Shown one piece after another: positions 7,047 through 14,913 of a DNA stretch of 27,754 bases. Source of the stretch: Epilinea sp044228875 (GTDB lineage: Bacteria; Chloroflexota; Anaerolineae; Epilineales; Epilineaceae); NCBI GenBank assembly GCA_044228875.1, contig JBGAUA010000032.1, forward strand, positions 1 through 27,754, given 5' to 3'. Positions within the stretch are counted from its first letter, which is position 1. Each line of letters begins with the position of its first letter. The notes under the pieces are model-generated. The model was not told the DNA's origin. It ran no database searches and saw only the letters and a list, made by a program, of their open reading frames with translations. Position numbers and translations under genes: made by a program.

Positions 7047-7970
7047 TCAGTCCCCAACGGTTCCCTGTGGACCTTCCTTGGCCAACGCCCTTCGCGCCCG
7101 AGCCACGTCCTCGCCCATCTGCGCCACCAATGCCTCCACGCTCGCGAAGCGCAGCTCGTCCCTTAGGCGCTCGACGAAGGACATCCTGAGCGTCCGGCCG
7201 TACAGATCGCCGTCGAAGTCCAAGAGGAAGACCTCGATGGACCGCTCCCCGGCGTCGAACTGTGGCCGCACACCGATGTTGGCCGCGCCGTCCTGCCAGG
7301 ATCCGGCCTCGCGACCCTCCCGCTCCACCCAGCAGCGCACCGCGTAGACCCCGTTCGCCGGAACGACATAATCGTCAGTCAACGCCAGATTGGCCGTCGG
7401 GTAGCCCAGCAGCCGGCCGCGCTTGGCGCCGTGCACCACCGTGCCCACAAGGCTGAAGGGCGCGGCCATCAGCCGCCGCGCCCGCACCACGTCGCCCGTG
7501 GTCAAGAGGGAACGGATGCGGGCGCTGGACACCTGCTCGCCGTCGTCCCGCATCCCCGGCGCCACCTCCACCGTGAAGCCCTCCTTGCGTCCCAGGGTTC
7601 GCAGCACGTCCAGGCTGCCGCTGCGCCCCCGCCCGAAGGCGAAGTCCGGTCCCACCACCATCGCCCGCAGGTCAAAGCGCGCCCGCAGCCGAGCGATGAA
7701 GGCCTCCGGCGTCAGCGCCGCCAGCTCCGCCGTGAAGGGGAGGACCTCCGCCCAGTCCATGCCCATCCGCCGCAGACCCGCCAGGCGGTCAGCCGCCGAG
7801 GAGATGACCGGCACCGCGATGCCGGCGAGCACCAGGGCCGGATGGGGATGCAGGACCAGGGCAACGGCTTCGGAGCCGTCGGCCTTTGCGCGGGCCAGCA
7901 CCCGCTCCACGATGTCCTGGTGTCCCCGATGCAAGCCGTCGAACTTGCCCAGGGTGAGCACGACGCCCAA
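7047..7970 (-). CDS. ribF: Bifunctional riboflavin kinase / FAD synthetase
   Basis: Makes FMN from riboflavin and then FAD. The N-terminal nucleotidyltransferase part shows LTLGKFDGLHRGHQ, including the HxGH adenylyl-transfer motif at residues 14-17, and VVGPDFAFGRGRSG. The C-terminal kinase part shows GRLLGYPTANL, GVYAV, NIGVRPQF and the long helix with DVARARRAL. The start is uncertain: a TTG at 7970, 2 nt after the truB stop, gives 307 residues, normal for RibF, and places the first strand directly at the N-terminus. A GTG at 7961 is the alternative, and an upstream ATG at 8054 lies inside truB and adds low-complexity sequence. It is the last gene of the nusA operon, and the truB-ribF pair is common in bacteria. 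Confidence 0.92.
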   Translation of the reverse strand: MGVVLTLGKFDGLHRGHQDIVERVLARAKADGSEAVALVLHPHPALVLAGIAVPVISSAADRLAGLRRMGMDWAEVLPFTAELAALTPEAFIARLRARFDLRAMVVGPDFAFGRGRSGSLDVLRTLGRKEGFTVEVAPGMRDDGEQVSSARIRSLLTTGDVVRARRLMAAPFSLVGTVVHGAKRGRLLGYPTANLALTDDYVVPANGVYAVRCWVEREGREAGSWQDGAANIGVRPQFDAGERSIEVFLLDFDGDLYGRTLRMSFVERLRDELRFASVEALVAQMGEDVARARRALAKEGPQGTVGD

Positions 7971-7972
7971 GC

Positions 7973-9070
7973 TCAGCCCCCGTCCACCTTCGGCGCCGCC
8001 GCCGCCGAAGGGAAGATCTTGGCCGGCTGCCAGGCCTGGTGGGCCGCGTCCCATTCCACCAGGCCGATGAATCGGCCTTCCGGCCCGTAGGCCCGCACCA
8101 TGCCCTGCATGCCGCGGCCTGCTTCACCTGCGGGCACCTGGCGGCCGAAGCGCAGCTCACGCTCGCCGTCGGCGTCGACGATCAGCGCCGGCAGTCGTTC
8201 CAGCGCGGCGTCCAGGGGATGCATCATCGTCGGCCACCAGCCCTCGACGAAGGCCTCCACCGCCCGTGGCAGGGGCTCCGCTTCTGCCAGTCGGAACTGA
8301 CCCACCGCCAGGCGCACCAGACCCGAGAGATGCGCGCCGCAGCCGAGGGCCCGACCCAGGTCATGGGCCAGGCTGCGCACGTAGAAGCCCTTGGACACCG
8401 CCATCTCCAGGCGCAGGAAGGGCGGTTCGAAGGCCACCAGATCCAGGCGTTCCACGTGGAGGGCCCGCGGCGCCCGCTCCACTTCCTTGCCTTCGCGGGC
8501 CAGCTGGTACAGGCGCTTGCCGTCGTGGTGCAGGGCGCTGTGCATCGGCGGCACCTGCAGGATGTCGCCGCGGAAAGCCGCCAGCGCCGCCTCCACCGCC
8601 TCGGCGGTGATGTGGTGCCAGTCCTGTTCGGCAGTGATGCGTCCCTCGGCGTCCTGCGTGTCGGTTTCCTGGCCCAGGCGCAGTTCCGCGCCGTAGACCT
8701 TGGGCAGGGCCTGGATCTCGTCGACCACCCGCGTCGCCGAGCCGATGCACAGCACCAAGACGCCCGTGGCCATCGGGTCGAGGGTGCCCGCGTGACCCAC
8801 CCGGCGCTCGCCGCTGGCGCGGCGAATGGCCTGCACGACATCGTGGCTGGTCCGGCCCTTGGGCTTGTCGATGACCAGGATGCCGCTCTTGGCCGGCTGG
8901 TCGGTCAGGCCCTTGGGCGCCGCCTCCTTGGCTCCCGGCGCCACCGGCACCAGGGGAATGATGGCCGAGCGGTCCTCGATCAGGCGCTTCTGCCACGGCG
9001 CCAACTCCGGCGGCGTTTCTTCCCTCGCCTCACCCTCCCCCGCATCCGGGACCACCTGGTCCGCGCTCAT
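7973..9070 (-). CDS. truB: tRNA pseudouridine(55) synthase
   Basis: Converts U55 in the T-loop of tRNAs to pseudouridine. The catalytic Asp is D98 in HAGTLDPMATGVL, preceded by ILVIDKPKGRTSHDVV. Other family motifs are TDTQDAEG, QVPPMHSALHHDGKRLYQLAREG and FYVRSLAHDLG. Its ATG overlaps the nrnA stop by 4 nt (ATGA). At 365 residues it is longer than the usual 300 or so because about 60 residues (rich in Glu, Pro and Ala) precede the normal start of the fold; no in-frame Met exists nearer the domain. The C-terminal region (about 280-355) looks like a PUA-type RNA-binding domain. Confidence 0.95.
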   Translation of the reverse strand: MSADQVVPDAGEGEAREETPPELAPWQKRLIEDRSAIIPLVPVAPGAKEAAPKGLTDQPAKSGILVIDKPKGRTSHDVVQAIRRASGERRVGHAGTLDPMATGVLVLCIGSATRVVDEIQALPKVYGAELRLGQETDTQDAEGRITAEQDWHHITAEAVEAALAAFRGDILQVPPMHSALHHDGKRLYQLAREGKEVERAPRALHVERLDLVAFEPPFLRLEMAVSKGFYVRSLAHDLGRALGCGAHLSGLVRLAVGQFRLAEAEPLPRAVEAFVEGWWPTMMHPLDAALERLPALIVDADGERELRFGRQVPAGEAGRGMQGMVRAYGPEGRFIGLVEWDAAHQAWQPAKIFPSAAAAPKVDGG

Positions 9071-10140
9071 GCCGTCGCCTCGCCCGGTCCGGCGCCGCCG
9101 ATGTCCGACGCGCCTGGGACCGCATCTGGTTCCCGGACCGTGCCCGGCTCCGCGCCGCCAGCGTGGTCAGGCAGCTTCACAAGCCCATCGAGGGCCGCCA
9201 GCACCCGCTCTCGGGCTTCCTCCAGGCTGCACAGGAGCCGCGCTCCCGCCGCCTGTGGATGGCCACCGCCGCCCAGCGCCGCCGCCGCCGCGAGCAGATC
9301 CACGCCGGGCTTGGACCGCAGGCTCAGGTCCACCTTGCCGCCGCCCTTGTCGCGCAGGATGGCCACCACTCGGGGCTCGTCGGCCATGCTGAGAACCCGA
9401 GTGACCTCTTTGCCGTCGCCGGGCCTGGCGCCCAGCTCCGCCAGATCCGCCTCGTTCAGCCAGGTCAGGGCGAAGGGCCCATGGACCGTCAACCGGTCGA
9501 TGGCCCGGCCGATGAGCTTCAGCCCTGGCAAGGGCAGGCGCCCGAAGATGAGGCCGGAAAGGTCGCTCAGGTCGGCGCCGCGCGCGAGAAGCGCCGCCGC
9601 GGCCTCGAGGGTGCCGGCCGTGGTGTTGGTGGTGCGGAAGCTGATGGTGTCGGTGAGGATGCCGGTCATCAGGCAGCGGGCGGTGTCGCGATCGATCGGC
9701 CAGCCTTCGCGCAGGGCCAGGGCGGTCAACATCTGGCAGGTGGCCGCCGCCTCGGGAGCCACCCAGTTCCAGCGCCCGAAGCCAGGGTTGGAGCGGTGGT
9801 GGTCGATGACCGCGGTCGGGATCGCCGCCCAGACATCGGCCGCGTAGAGCTGGCCCAGCCGGCCGCTGTCGGCCGCGTCCACCGCGATGGCCAGGTCCAT
9901 GTCGGCCGGCGGTTGGGCCACCACCGCGGACAGGCCAGGCAGGAAGTCCACCTCCCGCGGCGCGGGATCCTGGCAGGCCAAGGTCACCGACTTTCCCAGG
10001 GCGCGGAGGATCAGGCCCAGGCCCAGCAGGCTGCCATAGGCATCACCGTCCGGGTCGACGTGGGTGCCGATCCAGACGCGCCGCGCGTCGCGGATGGCCG
10101 TGACCAGCTCCGGCGGGCAGCCGGCGGCCAGCTCGGTCAT
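9067..10140 (-). CDS. nrnA: DHH/DHHA1 phosphoesterase, NrnA-type nanoRNase/pAp phosphatase
   Basis: Predicted to degrade 2-5 nt RNA oligomers and to dephosphorylate pAp, using Mn in the cytosol. Metal-binding motifs are visible in order: THVDPDGDAYGS (residues 26-37), AVDAADSGR (86-94), the DHH triad in VIDHHRSN (111-118) and GILTDT. The C-terminal DHHA1 domain ends in GGGHPQAAG (291-299), which binds the substrate backbone. 357 residues, slightly longer than the usual 310-330 owing to a Gly/Pro/Ala-rich C-terminal tail. ATGA overlap with truB and 4-nt overlap with rbfA show translational coupling. The rbfA-nrnA-truB order is common in Gram-positive bacteria and Chloroflexota. Confidence 0.93.
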   Translation of the reverse strand: MTELAAGCPPELVTAIRDARRVWIGTHVDPDGDAYGSLLGLGLILRALGKSVTLACQDPAPREVDFLPGLSAVVAQPPADMDLAIAVDAADSGRLGQLYAADVWAAIPTAVIDHHRSNPGFGRWNWVAPEAAATCQMLTALALREGWPIDRDTARCLMTGILTDTISFRTTNTTAGTLEAAAALLARGADLSDLSGLIFGRLPLPGLKLIGRAIDRLTVHGPFALTWLNEADLAELGARPGDGKEVTRVLSMADEPRVVAILRDKGGGKVDLSLRSKPGVDLLAAAAALGGGGHPQAAGARLLCSLEEARERVLAALDGLVKLPDHAGGAEPGTVREPDAVPGASDIGGAGPGEATA

Positions 10141-10568
10141 GGGCGGCCTTCGCCGTCCGACACACGATCCGCCGCCGATGCCGATTCTGCATTCTCCTCC
10201 GCCAGAGGTTCCTCCGCGGGCACGTGGTACTCGAGCTGGGCCAGGATGTCCAGCACCCGCTGCCCGCTCTCATGCGCCCGGTCATGGGCGAAGCTGAGGC
10301 GTGGGACGCGGCGCATGCCCAAGGTGGAGAGTTCGTCCATCAAGGGTCCCTGGACGTCGCGCAGCCGGCGGAGGGCGTCGGCCACCTCGGCGGCGGCGGC
10401 ATCCTGGCCAAGCGTGAAATAGACCTTGGCCGCGGTCTGGTCCTGCGTGCTCTCCACGCGCGTGACCGTGATGTCGGAAAGGTCTTCGTCGCCTACCTGG
10501 CCGGGGATCAGGAGGGTGATCTCCTGCAGGAGCAACTCGTTGATGCGGTACTGGCGTCTCGTCGGCAT
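10137..10568 (-). CDS. rbfA: 30S ribosome-binding factor
   Basis: RbfA assists late 30S subunit maturation at the 5' end of 16S rRNA and is important in the cold. The 143-residue product has the KH-like RbfA fold: RINELLLQEITLLI helix, DLSDITVTRVESTQDQTAAKVYFTL (strand with the family VTRV signature), and the MRRVPRLSFAHDRAHESGQRVLDIL segment containing the RxxPxLxFxxD motif. The last ~35 residues are an acidic Glu/Ala-rich tail beyond the core. Its stop overlaps the nrnA start by 4 nt; an 89-nt spacer with a strong hairpin separates it from infB. Confidence 0.93.
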   Translation of the reverse strand: MPTRRQYRINELLLQEITLLIPGQVGDEDLSDITVTRVESTQDQTAAKVYFTLGQDAAAAEVADALRRLRDVQGPLMDELSTLGMRRVPRLSFAHDRAHESGQRVLDILAQLEYHVPAEEPLAEENAESASAADRVSDGEGRP

Positions 10569-10612
10569 GGCGGCAAGCCCCCTGCTCTGGGAATGGCGGC
10601 GGAACCATGGTG

Positions 10613-10637
10613 GCCGGCGGCCGCGCCGGCCGCCGGC
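10613..10637 (-). repeat. Strong GC hairpin between infB and rbfA
   Basis: An 11-bp perfect inverted repeat (10613-10623 with 10627-10637) with a 3-nt loop, all G/C, lies in the 89-nt gap between infB and rbfA. No U-tract follows on the minus strand, so it is not a typical intrinsic terminator. It may act as an mRNA processing or stability element inside the operon, or a Rho-independent pause. GC-rich palindromes can arise by chance in such DNA, but 11 of 11 pairs is notable. Confidence 0.5.
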
Positions 10638-10657
10638 GCTTCAGGCCGGCGCATCCC

Positions 10658-12481
<1,824 letters not shown>

Positions 12482-12588
12482 GTGCCGTGCCGGTCCTTTA
12501 TGCGTCGGATCGCGGCCGGCACCCAGTGGGTATCACCGGTGCGGCAGCGGGGTTCCGATCCAGGTATGGAGTTCGAGGAGGCGACCGT

Positions 12589-12921
12589 TCATCGGCCGGC
12601 CCCTGCCATCGCCGGACCGGGGTGGTCCGGCGTCAACGTGTCGAGCTCGGTCGCCAGCGCCCGGCGCTCGGTGTCGTCCAACCGCAGCCGAAGGCTGTGG
12701 GTCAGTCTCTGGGCCAGGGCCGCGGCTGCCAGGCAAGCTTGCTTGCCGCAGACGTAGGCCCCTCGGCCGGGTGCCGTGCCGGTTCGATCCAGAAGGATGC
12801 GGCCTTCGGCGGATCGCACCACCCGGTTCAAGCTGCGCTTGCTGGCGGTCTGCTGGCAGACCACACAGCGGCGCTGCGGCTGGGCACGCACGGCGTCAGG
12901 CCCCGGTCCGTCGGCGGACAC
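12589..12921 (-). CDS. ylxR: YlxR family RNA-binding protein (RnpM-like)
   Basis: A 110-residue DUF448/YlxR protein. It has the family pattern CVVCQQTASKRSLNRVVR at residues 19-36 and the signature GRGAYVC at 52-58. Known homologues sit between nusA and infB; in Firmicutes the protein has been reported to bind RNase P RNA, hence the name RnpM. The chosen start is GTG 12921, 14 nt after the nusA stop, with a GGGAAG ribosome site. The C-terminal 25 residues are a family-atypical Pro/Gly/Ala tail. A 107-nt gap separates it from infB. Confidence 0.9.
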   Translation of the reverse strand: MSADGPGPDAVRAQPQRRCVVCQQTASKRSLNRVVRSAEGRILLDRTGTAPGRGAYVCGKQACLAAAALAQRLTHSLRLRLDDTERRALATELDTLTPDHPGPAMAGAGR

Positions 12922-12935
12922 GCACGGCTTCCCGG

Positions 12936-14546
12936 CTATGCGTCGTCATGCTCGTCGGTATCGTCGTCGACATCGGCGTCAGCGTCGACGACGATGTCCA
13001 GGTCTTCGTCTTCGTCATCGTCGTCACCGAGGAAGTCGTACTCGGTGATTCCGAGGTCTTCGATCTCAGAGTCGCCCCAACGGCCGGGATCTTCATCCCA
13101 ATCGCCGCGACCTCGCTTGCGCTGCTGGGGCGCAGCCGCTCGGCCGGCGGGTCGGCCCTTCTTCTTCTTGCCCTTCTTGCCGCCATCCTCCTCTTCTTCC
13201 TCGAGGGGGGGCGTTTCCACGCGTGCGCCGATCCAGGCGTCGGGCAGCGCGGCCGGCGGCGGCGGGGCAGTGGGCGCCGAAGGCAGGTCGACCGTCTTGG
13301 GCTCCAGGCTCTCGCCCGCTTCCGCGTCGCTGCGGGCATCGACGCGAGCGGCGCGCTCGGCTGCGGCTTGCCGGGCGGCGGCGGCGGCGCGTTCGGCGGC
13401 GGCGCGGCGCTCGCCGTCGCGGGCGGCCGCCTCGTCGGCGCGGCGCTGGGCGTCCTCGGCCTGCAGCTTGGCCATGAGATCGCCGGCTTCGCTTTCCGAG
13501 CGGATGTCGATGCGCCAGCCGGTGAGCTTCGCGGCCAGCCGGGCGTTCTGCCCCTCGCGGCCGATGGCCAGCGACAGCATGGCGTCCGGAACGATCACGC
13601 TGGCCGTCCGCCGCTCGGCTTCTTCCTCGAGGCCCACGTGCATCACCTTGGCCGGCGACAGCGCATGGGCGATGAAGACGCGGGGATCCGCGTCCCATTC
13701 GACGATGTCGATCTTCTCGCCGCCCAGCTCGCGCACCAGGGTCTGGATGCGCACGCCGCGCATGCCGACGCAGGCGCCTACCGGATCGACGCCCGCCTGG
13801 CTGGACCAGACAGCCACCTTGGAGCGGCTACCGGCTTCGCGAGCGATGGCCTTGATCTCGACGACGCTCTGGTAGATCTCGGGGATCTCCAGCTCCATGA
13901 GGCGGCGCAGCATGTCGCGGTGGGTGCGGCTGACCAGCACCTGCGGGCCCTTGGGGGAGCGCTTGACCTCCGCCACGAAGACGCGCAGGCGCTGGTTGGG
14001 GGCGTAGCGTTCGCCGGGCAGCTGGTGGCTCTTGAGCAGCACGGCCTCCACGCGGTCCAGCTGAACCGTGACGGTGTCGCGGTTGACGTTCTGGACCGTT
14101 CCGTAGACCAGCTCGCCCTCGCGCTCGGCGTAGGTGCTGTAGGTCTGTTCGCGCTCCGCCTCCCGGATGCGCTGCAGGATCACCTGCTTGGCCGTCTGCG
14201 CGGCGATGCGGCCGAAGTCGGAAGGCGTGACGTCGATGCTGATCAGGTCGCCGACCGCCGCGCCTGGTTTGACGGCCCCGGCGGCCTCCAGCGAGATCTC
14301 GGTCAGCGGATCTTCGATGAACCGTTCCTCGACCGCGGCGAAATGGCCGATGACCTGAGGCTCGCCCGACTCGCCGAAGTCCACGGAGACGCTGGTGGCG
14401 CGGCATTCCGGCATCTTGACGTAGGCTGAGGCCAACGCTTCCTTGAGCGCCGTGAAGATGACCTCCGGCGGCAGGTCGCGCGCCGCCGACAGGCCGCGGA
14501 TCGCGGCCATCAGCTCGCTTCTTGATGTGGCTATACCGCCGGCCAT
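12936..14546 (-). CDS. nusA: Transcription termination/antitermination protein NusA
   Basis: Binds RNA polymerase and nascent RNA and modulates pausing, intrinsic termination and antitermination. The start is ATG 14546 with GGGGG about 5 nt upstream; an internal ATG at 14510 is possible, and the open frame further upstream has no protein character. Domains: polymerase-binding N-terminal domain 10-135, S1 domain about 140-205 (GELVYGTVQNVNRDTVTVQL), KH1 with GMRG at 261-264 (PVGACVGMRGVRIQTLV) and KH2 with GREG at 329-332. The core ends near 352. A 184-residue low-complexity tail follows: an Ala/Arg/Glu helix, a Pro stretch, a Lys cluster at 457-464 and a final very acidic run (about 506-536). 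First gene of its operon; rimP is missing upstream. Its leader carries a terminator-like hairpin that it may itself control. Confidence 0.95.
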   Translation of the reverse strand: MAGGIATSRSELMAAIRGLSAARDLPPEVIFTALKEALASAYVKMPECRATSVSVDFGESGEPQVIGHFAAVEERFIEDPLTEISLEAAGAVKPGAAVGDLISIDVTPSDFGRIAAQTAKQVILQRIREAEREQTYSTYAEREGELVYGTVQNVNRDTVTVQLDRVEAVLLKSHQLPGERYAPNQRLRVFVAEVKRSPKGPQVLVSRTHRDMLRRLMELEIPEIYQSVVEIKAIAREAGSRSKVAVWSSQAGVDPVGACVGMRGVRIQTLVRELGGEKIDIVEWDADPRVFIAHALSPAKVMHVGLEEEAERRTASVIVPDAMLSLAIGREGQNARLAAKLTGWRIDIRSESEAGDLMAKLQAEDAQRRADEAAARDGERRAAAERAAAAARQAAAERAARVDARSDAEAGESLEPKTVDLPSAPTAPPPPAALPDAWIGARVETPPLEEEEEDGGKKGKKKKGRPAGRAAAPQQRKRGRGDWDEDPGRWGDSEIEDLGITEYDFLGDDDDEDEDLDIVVDADADVDDDTDEHDDA

Positions 14547-14607
14547 GGAACCCCCGGGCGTCTTGACGCCTTCGTCGCTTACGGATACCGCCCACCGGGC
14601 CCTGACA

Positions 14608-14634
14608 CAAAGAAAAGTGGGATAAACCCACTTT
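14608..14634 (-). terminator. Terminator-like attenuator in the nusA leader
   Basis: On the minus strand a perfect 8-bp stem AAAGTGGG/CCCACTTT (14634-14627 pairing with 14621-14614) encloses the 5-nt loop TTTAT. The T-rich run TTTTCTTT (14616-14609) overlaps the end of the stem and continues past it. It lies about 62 nt before the nusA ATG and about 20 nt after the predicted transcription start, so it is inside the leader, not at the end of another gene. A modest stem and a U-tract broken by a C are the hallmarks described for NusA-dependent terminators in Bacillus subtilis, where nusA is autoregulated by this kind of attenuation. Confidence 0.75.
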
Positions 14635-14662
14635 CCGCACGGCACGGCGAGTTGGAATAGGT

Positions 14663-14691
14663 AGTATATCACTCGGCTCCAGGGCTGGCAA
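14663..14691 (-). promoter_or_regulatory. Promoter of the nusA operon
   Basis: On the minus strand: TTGCCA (14691-14686), a 17-nt spacer and TATACT (14668-14663). Both boxes match 5 of 6 consensus bases. Predicted transcription start is near 14656, giving a leader of about 110 nt that contains the attenuator hairpin at 14608-14634. Confidence 0.7.
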
Positions 14692-14715
14692 GACGTTTCG
14701 TCAAGCCGAATGGAC

Positions 14716-14744
14716 TTGCTCCGCCCGCGCCGCGAGGGTAAGCT
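14716..14744 (+). promoter_or_regulatory. Possible promoter of the NACHT gene
   Basis: TTGCTC (14716-14721), a 17-nt spacer and TAAGCT (14739-14744); each box matches only 3 of 6 consensus bases. It lies back to back with the nusA promoter. The leader to the ATG at 14914 would be about 160 nt and contains a 7-bp hairpin (14804-14821). Together with the nusA leader this accounts for the 367-nt gap 14547-14913. Confidence 0.3.
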
Positions 14745-14803
14745 CCGGCCGACGGCGGTGGCGTGTCGGCTGGCGGATCGCGCGGTCGCCGGCCGGCAGG
14801 TGC

Positions 14804-14821
14804 ACGCCGGATTTCCGGCGT
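14804..14821 (+). repeat. 7-bp hairpin in the NACHT gene leader
   Basis: ACGCCGG (14804-14810), loop ATTT, CCGGCGT (14815-14821). No U-tract follows. It may structure the leader RNA; a chance palindrome is also possible in this composition. Confidence 0.3.
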
Positions 14822-14913
14822 CCCAGGCGGAGGCCGCGTGCGGCCAAGGCGCCTGCAACCGCCGCCGCGATGCGATGAGGGGACAGGGTGTCACAGGACC
14901 GAGGCGCAGGGGC

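Noticed and set aside
7035..7053. GGACTG/CAGTCC hairpin across the ribF stop codon
   Set aside because: 6-bp stem without a U-run on the minus strand and overlapping coding sequence; not a credible terminator.
8039..9847. 602-codon plus-strand frame opposite truB and nrnA
   Set aside because: Antisense to two confidently identified enzymes and without protein-family features.
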